27,833 bases of DNA from Massilia sp. UBA2709 (GTDB taxonomy: Bacteria > Pseudomonadota > Gammaproteobacteria > Burkholderiales > Burkholderiaceae_D): the NCBI GenBank assembly GCA_002354135.1, contig DEKZ01000279.1:1-27833 (forward strand). The letters are read 5' to 3'. The position numbers and the translations under genes are program-made. The notes below the pieces were generated by a model. The model made no database searches and was not told where the DNA came from. It was given only the letters and a program-made list of their open reading frames with translations. How positions within the stretch are numbered: position 1 is the stretch's first letter; each line of letters starts with the position of its first letter. Below, piece by piece: positions 16,623-24,499 of the stretch.

Positions 16623-17468
16623 ATGCGCATACAGCTTTTCTCGGACCTTCACCTCGAACGTTACCCGGCCTTCCAACCCCTGATCGCTCCCGACACCGAC
16701 GTCGTGGTGCTGGCGGGCGACATCGGTTCCTACCAGCCGGGCTCGCGCCTGGACGGCACGGATTTCGGCCTGGCGCGCTTTTCGCCGCGCGTTTCGCCGC
16801 GATCCTCCGGCGCCGGCCAGCCGCGCGTGCTGTTCGTGCCCGGCAACCACGAATACGACGGCCTCGAGTTCGACGACACCAACGCCCGCCTGCGCGCGCT
16901 CTGCGCCGAACTCGGCATCGAATGGCTGGACCGCGAGACGATCGTCATCGATCACGTGCGCTTCATCGGCACCACGCTGTGGAGCGACTTCGACGCCCTG
17001 GCCAGCCGCGAAACCGACCTGACCCGCCAGCTGCAACTGCGCGGCAAGGCCTTCCGCGCGGCCAACTACTACCTGAGCAAGAACACGACCTTGCGGGACG
17101 GCGTGCCGATGCTGGCCGAGGACATGCGCGCGCTCTCGCTCGACTGCCAGGCCTGGCTGCGCGCGGCGCTGGCCGTCCCCTTCGACGGCACCACGGTCGC
17201 CGTCACCCATTTCGCGCCTAGCCTGTCGAGCGCCGATCCGCGCTATGGTCTGGCCGCCGGCACCGCGGGCTTCTGCAATGCGCTGGACGCGCTGTTCCCC
17301 CTTGCCGACGTCTGGATGCACGGCCACCTGCACTGCATGAACGACTACACCGTCAGCGGCGTCGAGAACGGCCGGCCCTGGTCCTGCCGCGTGGTCGCCA
17401 ACCCGCTCGGCTACCTGAGCAAGGGCGAGCAGGAAGGCTTCCGGCCCGAGCTGGTCATCGAGCTGTAA
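16623..17468 (+). CDS. Calcineurin-like metallophosphoesterase
   Basis: A 281-residue protein with the standard metallophosphoesterase motifs in order: SDLHLE (Asp8, His10), AGDIG (Asp33), PGNHEYDG, a later VTHFAPS His, and MHGHLH (His233-His237). These residues hold a two-metal centre for phosphoester hydrolysis in the cytosol. The true substrate cannot be read from sequence. ATG at 16623 starts directly at the first beta strand (MRIQLFSD), as usual for the family. No ribosome-binding site precedes it. It is divergent from the molybdopterin oxidoreductase and converges on the GFA-like gene with a 15-base gap. Confidence 0.92.
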   Translation: MRIQLFSDLHLERYPAFQPLIAPDTDVVVLAGDIGSYQPGSRLDGTDFGLARFSPRVSPRSSGAGQPRVLFVPGNHEYDGLEFDDTNARLRALCAELGIEWLDRETIVIDHVRFIGTTLWSDFDALASRETDLTRQLQLRGKAFRAANYYLSKNTTLRDGVPMLAEDMRALSLDCQAWLRAALAVPFDGTTVAVTHFAPSLSSADPRYGLAAGTAGFCNALDALFPLADVWMHGHLHCMNDYTVSGVENGRPWSCRVVANPLGYLSKGEQEGFRPELVIEL

Positions 17469-17483
17469 CCGCCGCCGGCCAGG

Positions 17484-18071
17484 TCAGCTCAGCGCCGCGC
17501 GCCGCTCGGCGGAGATCACCTCGGGCTGGCGCACGGGCGTGGCGCTGCCGGGAACGAAGAAGGGATTGTTCTTCCAGCTTCCCGTCAGGCGGGCCTGGAC
17601 GATCTTGCCGCCGATCCTGGCCACCGCCAGCGCGGTCGCCACGGGCGTCGCCGCCACCTTGCGGTAGGCGGTGCGGGTGTTGGTCGCGATGTGGGAAGCG
17701 CCCAGCGCGGCGTCGAGCTCGGCGGGCGATGCGGCCATGCAGGCGCGGATCACGCCGACGTAGGGCAGTTTCGGAGCGCGCGGCGTGTTGCCGATCGGCG
17801 TGCGGCAGCAGCGCGCATACCAGCGGTACAGGCCCCTGGGACTGAGCGACATGCAGGCCAGCTGGTCGACGCCCGCGGTGAAGCGCAGGCCGCTCGGCAG
17901 CGCCGCCGCGACCTCGGTGCCGCCGGCGCCGTCGAGCAGCGTGATCTCGTTGCCGAGAAAGCGGGCAAAGGCGCGGCAATCGGTGCAATAGCATTTCGCG
18001 CGGGCGGCCACGGCCGCGGTGTCCAGCTCGCCCTGCAGCTTGCCGCAGCGGCAGCGTATCCGGATGCTCAT
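17484..18071 (-). CDS. GFA-like zinc-binding protein (DUF6151 type)
   Basis: A 195-residue protein with the cysteine layout of the GFA (glutathione-dependent formaldehyde-activating enzyme-like) fold: Cys7 and Cys9 in RCRCG, Cys27, Cys29 and Cys32 in CYCTDC, and a later ARCCRTPIGN. Paired CxxC/CxC groups hold structural and catalytic zinc in GFA proteins. The longer C-terminal part fits DUF6151. Enzymatic function is not established. ATG at 18071 has GGGAG about seven bases upstream. It lies 57 bases downstream of the receiver-EAL gene on the same strand and may be co-transcribed. Confidence 0.8.
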   Translation of the reverse strand: MSIRIRCRCGKLQGELDTAAVAARAKCYCTDCRAFARFLGNEITLLDGAGGTEVAAALPSGLRFTAGVDQLACMSLSPRGLYRWYARCCRTPIGNTPRAPKLPYVGVIRACMAASPAELDAALGASHIATNTRTAYRKVAATPVATALAVARIGGKIVQARLTGSWKNNPFFVPGSATPVRQPEVISAERRAALS

Positions 18072-18128
18072 CCTTCGACTCCCGAAAAGTGAACTGCGTG
18101 AAAAGTGGAACCGCGGCCGCAGCAGCGC

Positions 18129-19325
18129 TCAGAAAAAGTGCCGCCACTCTTCCAGCCAGCCCGGGAAGGCGCCCGCCTCCATCGGATTGGCGATGTGGTA
18201 GCCCTGGGCATAGGTGCAGCCCAAGCCTTGCAGGAAGTCCCAGTCCTGGCGCGTCTCGACGCCGACCGCGACCGACATGCGGTCCAGGCTGTGCGCCAGG
18301 CCGAGGCAGGAACGCAGCACGGTGCCGAGCGGACGCCGCTTGGAGGCGCCGTCGACGAAACTGCGATCGATCTTCAGCTCCGAGAACGGTATGCGCGCCA
18401 GCAGCTGCAGGTTCGAGCGGCCGGTGCCGTAGTCGTCGATCGCCAGGCCAAAACCCATCATGCGCAGGCGTACCAGGCGCTCGATGAAGTTGGGGTCGGT
18501 GTTCAGCACCGAGGACTCGGGCATCTCGAAGGTGATGTAGTCCGGCAGCACTGTGTGGCGGCCGAGGCAGGCCGTGATCTGGCGGATGAAGGCCGGGTGG
18601 GCCAGGGTCTCGGGCGCCAGGTTGATCGAGATCGAGATCGGCGTGCCCTGGTCGTGGAACCAGCGGCAGCGCTCGACGGACATCTCGATCATGCTCCAGT
18701 CGAGGAAGTCGACGCGGTTGTTCTGTTCGAGCGCATCGATGAAGGCCGAAGGGCTGAGGATGCCGTGCTCGGGGTGGCGCCAGCGCGCGAACACTTCCAG
18801 CCCCTTGACCTGGCCGGTGGCCAGTTCGATCTTCGGCTGGAAGAAGGGTTCGAACTGGCGCTTCTGCAGGCCCAGGCCGATGTCGGCGAAGGAAAAGCGT
18901 GGCGTCGCATCGTCCGTGCCGGGCTGGGCCGGCGGCACGTAGTTGTCGATCAGCGGCTTGAGCTTGGCGGCGGTGACGGGCTTGGCGGCGGTGCCGAGCA
19001 GGTCGATGCCGTAAACCTGGGCCAGGGTCTCGACCGAGAACAGCAGGTTGGCCGGCTGGGCGCCGGTGACGATCAGCTTGACGTCGGAATCGAGCATGGC
19101 CAGGTTGCGGATCAGCTCCAGGCCATCCATCCCCGGCAGGTCCAGGTCGATGATGGCGATGTGCACGCGCGGCGTGAAACCGGCCTGGAAGGTCCGCAGG
19201 GCCATGTGGCCGTCGGGCACCTCGGTGAGGCGGGTCGCGCCCAGCCGCCCCAGCATCTCGACCGTGGCGGCGCGCTGGGCCTTGTCGGCCTCGGCAACCA
19301 GAAAGTGCAAATGCGCGATGTCCAT
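18129..19325 (-). CDS. Response regulator with receiver and EAL (c-di-GMP phosphodiesterase-type) domains
   Basis: A 398-residue cytosolic protein. The N-terminal receiver (about 1-125) has acidic residues in VAEAD, phospho-acceptor Asp60 (IIDLDLPGMDG), a Thr (LIVTG) and a Lys (AAKPV). The C-terminal EAL domain (about 155-395) has EVFARWRHPEHG in place of EAL (the Glu is kept), INLAPETL, FEMPESS, DDYGTG, LKIDRSFVDG and AQGYH. AVGVET replaces the usual AEGVET, so catalysis is uncertain. The family hydrolyses cyclic di-GMP. ATG at 19325 is preceded by GGAG. No partner kinase is adjacent. Its upstream region carries a large inverted repeat. Confidence 0.9.
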   Translation of the reverse strand: MDIAHLHFLVAEADKAQRAATVEMLGRLGATRLTEVPDGHMALRTFQAGFTPRVHIAIIDLDLPGMDGLELIRNLAMLDSDVKLIVTGAQPANLLFSVETLAQVYGIDLLGTAAKPVTAAKLKPLIDNYVPPAQPGTDDATPRFSFADIGLGLQKRQFEPFFQPKIELATGQVKGLEVFARWRHPEHGILSPSAFIDALEQNNRVDFLDWSMIEMSVERCRWFHDQGTPISISINLAPETLAHPAFIRQITACLGRHTVLPDYITFEMPESSVLNTDPNFIERLVRLRMMGFGLAIDDYGTGRSNLQLLARIPFSELKIDRSFVDGASKRRPLGTVLRSCLGLAHSLDRMSVAVGVETRQDWDFLQGLGCTYAQGYHIANPMEAGAFPGWLEEWRHFF

Positions 19326-19360
19326 CTCTACTCCGTGGGTGATATGCCCAGATTACGACT

Positions 19361-19520
19361 TAACTACCCACCCATAAATAAATGTGTTTTTGGCTGCCAT
19401 AACCGGCGCGTTGCTGCGTTGGTTCGTGCTTGCAGTGCTCGCACTGCGGCGCGCTCGCCGCCTTGCACCGCCTCCGGTTCTGTTTGCCAAAACTCATATT
19501 TATTTCCGGTTGGGTACTTA
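19361..19520. repeat. 160-nt nested imperfect inverted repeat
   Basis: The left arm (19361-19399) and the reverse complement of the right arm (19481-19520) match closely with few gaps, sharing TACCCA, AAATAAAT and TTTTGGC blocks. Inside, AACCGG (19401-19406) pairs with CCGGTT (19474-19479). At the tip GCAGTG (19432-19437) pairs with CACTGC (19442-19447) around CTCG. The AT-rich arms flank a GC-rich core, unlike ordinary spacers here. It could be a non-autonomous mobile or repeat element, a structured RNA or a bidirectional terminator. Confidence 0.6.
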
Positions 19521-19531
19521 GATTAACTCAG

Positions 19532-19545
19532 CGGCAGCGCTGCCG
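19532..19545. terminator. Palindrome just after the TrmH-family gene
   Basis: CGGCAGC and GCTGCCG form a 14-base perfect palindrome beginning two bases beyond the methyltransferase stop codon on the minus strand. It can fold to a short hairpin, but only a weakly U-rich tail follows (GAGTTAATCT), so it may be a weak terminator or 3' end stabiliser. Confidence 0.35.
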
Positions 19546-19546
19546 T

Positions 19547-20332
19547 CTACGCTTGCCGCTGGCGCAGCTGCTCGAAAAAGCACACCGCCGCGGCCGCCGC
19601 CACGTTCAGCGACTCGACCTGGCCCGCGTGCGGGATCACGACCTGGTGCGACGCCAGGCCCATGAGCTCGTCGCTGACGCCCTGCCCTTCGTGGCCCAGC
19701 AGCCAGCCGACCGGCTGGCGCAGGTCGACGTCGTACAGGCGCTGCTCGGCATAGCCGCTCATGGCGAGCACGGCGATGTTCGAGCCCTTGACCAGGGTGG
19801 CCAGGTCGACGTTCTCGAAGATCTCGAGCACGAAGTGGGCGCCCATGGCGGCGCGCAGCACCTTGGGCGACCAGCAGAAGGCCGTGCCCGGGCTGCAGAA
19901 GACCTGGGTGATGCCGGCCGCGGCGGCGCTGCGCAAGATGGAACCGGCGTTGCCCGGGTCCTGCACGCCGTCGAGCAGGACGGCGGACACCGTCATCGCG
20001 GTTGGAGCGGCCGGTTGCGGGGTGTCGACCAGGAACAGCAGGTTGACGCCGTGTTCGACCTGGCTGAGCGCCTTGAACAGCGCATCGGGCAAGGCCGTCA
20101 CGTGGACGTGCATGCCCTCCAGGCGCTCGACGATGTCGGCCACTTCCGGGTTGTGCAGGGCCTCGTCCGAGACCACGCAATGCGCCGGCGCGCCGCGCAG
20201 GTCCAGCCAGGACTGGCACAGGTGCACGCCGTCGAGCAGGGTGCGGCCGGCCTTGCGCCGCGCCTGCGAGCTGGTGGCGAGCTTGACCAGGTCCTTGTAG
20301 AAGGCGTTGTCGCGCGAGGTGATGCTCTTCAT
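19547..20332 (-). CDS. TrmH/SpoU-family RNA 2'-O-methyltransferase
   Basis: A 261-residue SAM-dependent enzyme that methylates ribose 2'-OH in tRNA or rRNA. The N-terminal substrate-binding region (about 1-100) is followed by the knotted SpoU domain with its three motifs: DGVQDPGNAGSILRSA, LLGHEGQGVS and IPHAGQVESLNVAAAAAV. The target nucleotide cannot be assigned, so no symbol is given. ATG at 20332 overlaps the rnhB stop as ATGA, which fixes the start and implies coupled translation. It is the last gene of the envelope cluster and is followed by a palindrome and then the large inverted repeat. Confidence 0.94.
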   Translation of the reverse strand: MKSITSRDNAFYKDLVKLATSSQARRKAGRTLLDGVHLCQSWLDLRGAPAHCVVSDEALHNPEVADIVERLEGMHVHVTALPDALFKALSQVEHGVNLLFLVDTPQPAAPTAMTVSAVLLDGVQDPGNAGSILRSAAAAGITQVFCSPGTAFCWSPKVLRAAMGAHFVLEIFENVDLATLVKGSNIAVLAMSGYAEQRLYDVDLRQPVGWLLGHEGQGVSDELMGLASHQVVIPHAGQVESLNVAAAAAVCFFEQLRQRQA

Positions 20333-21003
20333 GCGGGCGCCGCCTCGTTCATGGTATCGGCGGCGCCGAACAGATCGACCTGCAGCAGGTTGCGCACCGG
20401 CGCGAACGAGCGGCGGTGCACCGGCGAGGGGCCGTGCAGGCGCAGGCGTTCCAGGTGCAGCGGGGTCGAATAGCCCTTGTGCTGGTCGAAGCAGTATTGC
20501 GGATACTGCTCGTGCAGGCGCACGAGCAGTGCGTCGCGCGCGGTCTTGGCCAGGATCGACGCGGCCGAGATCGCGTGGCACTTGTCGTCGCCCTCGACGA
20601 TCGCGTGGGCGCGGATGTCCATGGGCGGGCAGCGGTTGCCGTCGATCAGGGCGATGGTCGGCACGGTCTGCAGGGCCTCGACCGCGCGGCGCATCGCCAG
20701 CATGGTCGCGTGCAGGATGTTCAGGCTGTCGATCTCTTCGCAGGAGCATTCGGCGATGGCCCAGGCCAGCGCGTTCTCCTTGATCTGCGGGGCCAGCTCG
20801 TCGCGGCGCGCCTCGGTCAGCTTCTTCGAGTCGCGCAGGCCCTCGATCGGGCGTTTCGGGTCGAGGATGACGGCGGCCGCGAACACGGGCCCGGCCAGCG
20901 GACCGCGGCCGGCCTCGTCGACGCCGCAGACGATGTCGAGGTCGGTGAACGGGCGCAGCCTGGGCGGCAGGCCGGGGTAGAAATTGATACGCTTCTTGCT
21001 CAT
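20329..21003 (-). CDS. rnhB: Ribonuclease HII
   Basis: A 224-residue endonuclease that cleaves RNA in RNA-DNA hybrids and at single ribonucleotides in DNA. The signature VDEAGRGPLAGPV holds the first two catalytic acids (Asp29, Glu30), and ALIDGNRCP and SILAKTARD supply conserved later motifs. The length is normal. The ATG at 21003 overlaps the lpxB stop (ATGA), and its own stop overlaps the next start in the same way, so three genes are translationally chained. Its place after lpxB is the usual order in proteobacteria. Confidence 0.97.
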   Translation of the reverse strand: MSKKRINFYPGLPPRLRPFTDLDIVCGVDEAGRGPLAGPVFAAAVILDPKRPIEGLRDSKKLTEARRDELAPQIKENALAWAIAECSCEEIDSLNILHATMLAMRRAVEALQTVPTIALIDGNRCPPMDIRAHAIVEGDDKCHAISAASILAKTARDALLVRLHEQYPQYCFDQHKGYSTPLHLERLRLHGPSPVHRRSFAPVRNLLQVDLFGAADTMNEAAPA

Positions 21004-22184
21004 TTGTCTGATTCTATGACGCGCAGGACAGCCTGCGCGCTCTCCTGCGCGCTGTTGCGCAGCAGGCTATGGTGCATCTCGGTAAAGCGCCCGGCCAGGC
21101 GGTCGCGCAGCGCCGTGTCGTTCAGCTGCTGCCAGACGGCGTCGGCCAGGGCTTCCGGCGTGGCCGCGTGCTGCAGGTACTCGGGCACGACGAAGTCGCG
21201 CGCCAGGATGTTCGGCAGCCCGATCCAGGGCAGGTAGCCCATGTGGCGCATGATTTCCCAGGACGCGCGCATGACGCGGTAGGCGATCACCATCGGTTTC
21301 TTGTACAGCGCCACTTCCAGCGTCGCCGTGCCGGACGCCACCAGCACGGCGTCGGCGGCCGCGATCGCCGTATGCGACTGGCCGTCGATGATCGTCAAGG
21401 GCACGTCCTGCAGGCCGGCTTTCGCGACGATCTCGTCGAAATAGGCGCGCTGCTTCGCGCCGGCCATCGGCACCACGAATGTCAGGGCAGGATCGCGCTT
21501 TGCAAGCAGGCCTGCTGCGCGGACGAAGGTCTCGGCCAGGTACTTCAGCTCGCCCATGCGGCTGCCGGGCATGACCGTCACGATGCGCGCGTTCGGCGCC
21601 AGGCCCAGTGCCTGGCGCGCACCGACGGTATCGGGCACGAGCGGGATGGTCTCCGCCAGCGGATGGCCGATATAGGTCACCGGCACGCCGGCGTCGCGGT
21701 AGATCTGCTCTTCGAAAGGGAAGATCACCAGCATGTGCGAGACCGCGCGCCTGATCTTCTTGATGCGTCCGCCGCGCCAGGCCCAGATCTGCGGGCCGAC
21801 GAAATGCACGGTCGGAATGCCGCCGGCGCGCAGCTGCTCTTCCAGCCCCAGGTTGAAGCCCGGGTAGTCGGCGCCGATGAAGGCGGCCGGCCTTTCTTGC
21901 AGCAAGCGGTCGCGCAGGCGGTTCTGGATGCCCTTGATCTCGCGGTAGCGCGGGATGATCTCGAACAGGCCGCGCACGGTGAGGGTTTCGATCGGCACGT
22001 CCGAGACGAGTCCCTGCTCGATCATGCGCGGGCCGCCGATGCCGTGGAAGCGCGCGTTGGGGAGATGGGGACGCAGCCCTGCGAGGAGGCGTGCGGCGAG
22101 CATGTCGCCGGACACCTCGCCGGCGACCAGGGCGAGCGAAATGTTATCGGACGATGCCACGGGTGATGGCGCCGAGGAAGTCAC
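21000..22184 (-). CDS. lpxB: Lipid-A-disaccharide synthase
   Basis: A 394-residue GT19 glycosyltransferase acting at the inner face of the cytoplasmic membrane. It joins UDP-2,3-diacylglucosamine and lipid X to form the lipid A disaccharide. Conserved elements are ALVAGEVSGDMLAARL, GIGGPRM, FIGADYPGFNL, VGPQIWAWR, YIGHPLAE and VASGTATLE. The start is taken as GTG at 22184, with AAGG six bases upstream, giving a 41-base overlap with lpxA; GTG at 22160 is the alternative. It follows lpxA and precedes rnhB without gaps. Confidence 0.97.
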   Translation of the reverse strand: MTSSAPSPVASSDNISLALVAGEVSGDMLAARLLAGLRPHLPNARFHGIGGPRMIEQGLVSDVPIETLTVRGLFEIIPRYREIKGIQNRLRDRLLQERPAAFIGADYPGFNLGLEEQLRAGGIPTVHFVGPQIWAWRGGRIKKIRRAVSHMLVIFPFEEQIYRDAGVPVTYIGHPLAETIPLVPDTVGARQALGLAPNARIVTVMPGSRMGELKYLAETFVRAAGLLAKRDPALTFVVPMAGAKQRAYFDEIVAKAGLQDVPLTIIDGQSHTAIAAADAVLVASGTATLEVALYKKPMVIAYRVMRASWEIMRHMGYLPWIGLPNILARDFVVPEYLQHAATPEALADAVWQQLNDTALRDRLAGRFTEMHHSLLRNSAQESAQAVLRVIESDK

Positions 22185-22932
22185 GCACGGCCTTGATGTC
22201 GCCGGCCGCCTCGGGCGAAGCGCCCTCTTCCTGCTCCAGCGCTGCTTTCGCTTCTTCCAGCGTCAGGCCCGAGCGGTAGAGGTGCTTGTAGGCGGCGCGG
22301 ATGCCGTCGATCCGGGCGCGCGTGAAGCCGCGGCGCTTCAGGCCCTCGATGTTGATGCCGCGCGCGGCCGCCGGGTTACCCGAAACCATGACGAAAGGCG
22401 GCACGTCCTGGGTCAGGCTGGTATACATGCCGATGAAGGCATGGGCGCCGATCTTGCAGAACTGGTGCACGCCGGCATAGCCGGACAGGATGGCGTGGTC
22501 GCCCACGTGCACGTGGCCGGCGAGCTGCGCATTGTTCGAGAAGATCGTGTGGCTGCCGACCTGGCAGTCGTGCGCCAGGTGGACGTAGGCCGAGATCCAG
22601 TTGTCGTCGCCCAGGCGGGTCACGCCCTCGTCCTGGGCCGTGCCCAGGTTGAAGGTGACGAACTCGCGAATGGTGTTGCCGTTGCCGACTTCCAGGCGGG
22701 TCGGCTCGCCCTTCCACTTCTTGTCCTGCGGCGCGGCGCCGATGGAGCAGAATTGGAAGAACTTGTTGTCCTCGCCGATCGTCGTGTGGCCTTCGATGAC
22801 CACGTGCGGCCCGACCACGGTGCGTGCGCCGATGCGCACGTTCGGACCGATGATCGTATACGGCCCGACCTCGACCGAGCTGTCCAGCTCGGCCTGCGGG
22901 TCGACGATTGCGGTAGGATGAATCTTGCTCAT
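22144..22932 (-). CDS. lpxA: UDP-N-acetylglucosamine acyltransferase
   Basis: A 262-residue cytosolic enzyme with a left-handed beta-helix of hexapeptide repeats. It starts lipid A synthesis by adding a 3-hydroxyacyl chain from ACP to UDP-GlcNAc. MSKIHPTAIVDPQAELDSSV opens the repeat domain, GAAPQDKKWKGEPT is a family landmark, and AHDCQVG and QFCKIGAHAFIG lie in the active-site region. The C-terminal about 70 residues are helical. ATG at 22932 overlaps the fabZ TAA by one base (TAATG), which fixes the start; an upstream extension to 22989 would overlap fabZ and lacks similarity. Confidence 0.98.
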   Translation of the reverse strand: MSKIHPTAIVDPQAELDSSVEVGPYTIIGPNVRIGARTVVGPHVVIEGHTTIGEDNKFFQFCSIGAAPQDKKWKGEPTRLEVGNGNTIREFVTFNLGTAQDEGVTRLGDDNWISAYVHLAHDCQVGSHTIFSNNAQLAGHVHVGDHAILSGYAGVHQFCKIGAHAFIGMYTSLTQDVPPFVMVSGNPAAARGINIEGLKRRGFTRARIDGIRAAYKHLYRSGLTLEEAKAALEQEEGASPEAAGDIKAVRDFLGAITRGIVR

Positions 22933-23429
22933 TACTGCTCCGTTCCTTGGCCTTTCATGGTTGCCTCCGCGGCGCCACGAATAGTGCACATCAGTTCGCC
23001 CTCGACGGCGACCTTGCCGTCGACACTCGCCACTGCCTTGTATTTCCAGATGCCGCGCGCGACGCGCAGGATCTCGACTTCCATCTTGAGCTGGTCGCCC
23101 GGTTCGACCGGACGCTTGAAGCGGGCGTTGTCGATGCCGACGAAGTAGACGACCGAGTTCTCGTCGGGCTTGACGTTCATGGTCATGAACGACAGGATCG
23201 CCGCGGTCTGGGCCATCGCCTCGATCATCAGGACGCCAGGCATCACCGGCTTGTGCGGGAAGTGGCCGTTGAAGAATTCCTCGTTGGCGGTGACGTTCTT
23301 GATGGCGGTGATGCGCTTGCCCAGCTCGACGTCGAGCACGCGGTCCACCAGCAGCAGCGGATAGCGGTGCGGCAGGTATTCCTTGATGCCGTTGATGTCG
23401 AGGGTGATCTTTTCGGTGTTAGTCGTCAT
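22932..23429 (-). CDS. fabZ: 3-hydroxyacyl-ACP dehydratase FabZ
   Basis: A 165-residue hot-dog-fold enzyme that dehydrates 3-hydroxyacyl-ACP during fatty-acid elongation. It draws on the same substrate pool used by LpxA and LpxD. The active-site motif NGHFPHKPVMPGVLMIEAMA carries the catalytic His and the Glu. LPHRYPLLLVDRVLD near the N-terminus is also typical. The start ATG at 23429 lies within the end of lpxD (11-base overlap), and the stop overlaps the lpxA start, so the genes are tightly coupled. Confidence 0.98.
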   Translation of the reverse strand: MTTNTEKITLDINGIKEYLPHRYPLLLVDRVLDVELGKRITAIKNVTANEEFFNGHFPHKPVMPGVLMIEAMAQTAAILSFMTMNVKPDENSVVYFVGIDNARFKRPVEPGDQLKMEVEILRVARGIWKYKAVASVDGKVAVEGELMCTIRGAAEATMKGQGTEQ

Positions 23430-24495
23430 TTTGTTCGGTAAGCTTTTTAATTGTTTTTTCCAGCGTGCGGATCTTCTCGCGCATGGAATTGAGGTTGCGT
23501 ACGATCGCGGCCGATTTCTCCCATTCGGCGTTCTTCGCGAGCGGATAGAAGCCCGTGTACTGGCCCGGCTCGAGCACCGAGCGCGAGACCATCGAGCCCG
23601 ACGAGATGTGCACGTTGTCGGCGATCTCGAGGTGGCCCAGCACCATGGCGGCGCCGCCGAAGGTGCAGCGGCTGCCGATCCTGGCGCTGCCGGCCACGCC
23701 GACGCAGCCGGCCATCGCCGTGTGCGCGCCGATGTGGCAGTTGTGGCCGATCTGGATCTGGTTGTCCAGCTTGACGCCGTCTTCGATGACGGTGTCGGCC
23801 ATCGCGCCGCGGTCGATCGAGGTGTTCGAGCCGATGTCGACGTCGTCGCCGATCACCACGCGCCCGGTCTGCGGGATCTTCAGGTAGACGCCGGATTCGA
23901 CGGCGAAGCCGAACCCGTCGCCGCCGATCACGGCGCCCGAGTGGATGATGCCGCGCGCGCCGATGACGCACTGGCGGTGGAAGGTGACGTTGGCGAACAG
24001 GCGCGTGCCCTCGCCGATCACGGCGTCGCGGCCGACGAAGCAGCCGTGGTCAATCACGACGTTCGCTTTCACCACGGCGCCCGCTTCGATGGTCACGTGC
24101 GGCCCGATGTGGGCGCTGGCGTCGACCTGCGCGCCCGGCTCGACCACCGCGCTCGGGTGGATGCCGGGGGCCGGGGCCTGTTCTTCGAGCGAGACGAAGT
24201 ACTGGGCCACGCGCGCGAAGTAGGCGTAGGGATTGGTGGTGACGATGCGGCTGCCGGCATAGGTGGCGGCGACCGTCGGGTCGTCGAGCGGCGACAGGAT
24301 CAGGGCCGCGGCCGTGCTTTGCCCGGCCAGGGCGCGCAACTTGCTGTTCGAGAGGAAGCTGATCTGGCTGGCGTCGGCGCTGTCGAGCGGCGCAATGGCG
24401 GAGACGACGAGGTCGGCACTGCCGACGAGTTGGCCGCCGAAGCGTTCGACCAGGTCGCCCAGGCGCACGCCGCGGGTGGGTTTCGTTTGTTCCAA
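23419..24495 (-). CDS. lpxD: UDP-3-O-(3-hydroxyacyl)glucosamine N-acyltransferase
   Basis: A 358-residue cytosolic acyltransferase, third step of lipid A synthesis. The N-terminal uridine-binding domain (RLGDLVERFGGQLVGS to about residue 100) precedes the beta-helix of hexapeptide repeats. QIGHNCHIGAHT holds the catalytic His region, and the C-terminal about 35 residues form a helix that binds ACP. The start is TTG at 24495, four bases after the ompH stop, with only a weak purine tract upstream. GTG at 24468 is an alternative that would begin right before RLGDLVERFG. Confidence 0.97.
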   Translation of the reverse strand: MEQTKPTRGVRLGDLVERFGGQLVGSADLVVSAIAPLDSADASQISFLSNSKLRALAGQSTAAALILSPLDDPTVAATYAGSRIVTTNPYAYFARVAQYFVSLEEQAPAPGIHPSAVVEPGAQVDASAHIGPHVTIEAGAVVKANVVIDHGCFVGRDAVIGEGTRLFANVTFHRQCVIGARGIIHSGAVIGGDGFGFAVESGVYLKIPQTGRVVIGDDVDIGSNTSIDRGAMADTVIEDGVKLDNQIQIGHNCHIGAHTAMAGCVGVAGSARIGSRCTFGGAAMVLGHLEIADNVHISSGSMVSRSVLEPGQYTGFYPLAKNAEWEKSAAIVRNLNSMREKIRTLEKTIKKLTEQNDD

Positions 24496-24499
24496 AATC

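Noticed and set aside
14230..16683. 817-codon open frame opposite the molybdopterin oxidoreductase
   Set aside because: It is rich in Arg, His, Ala, Val and Gly with no recognisable domain, and the opposite strand carries a conserved enzyme. Long antisense frames are expected with this codon bias.
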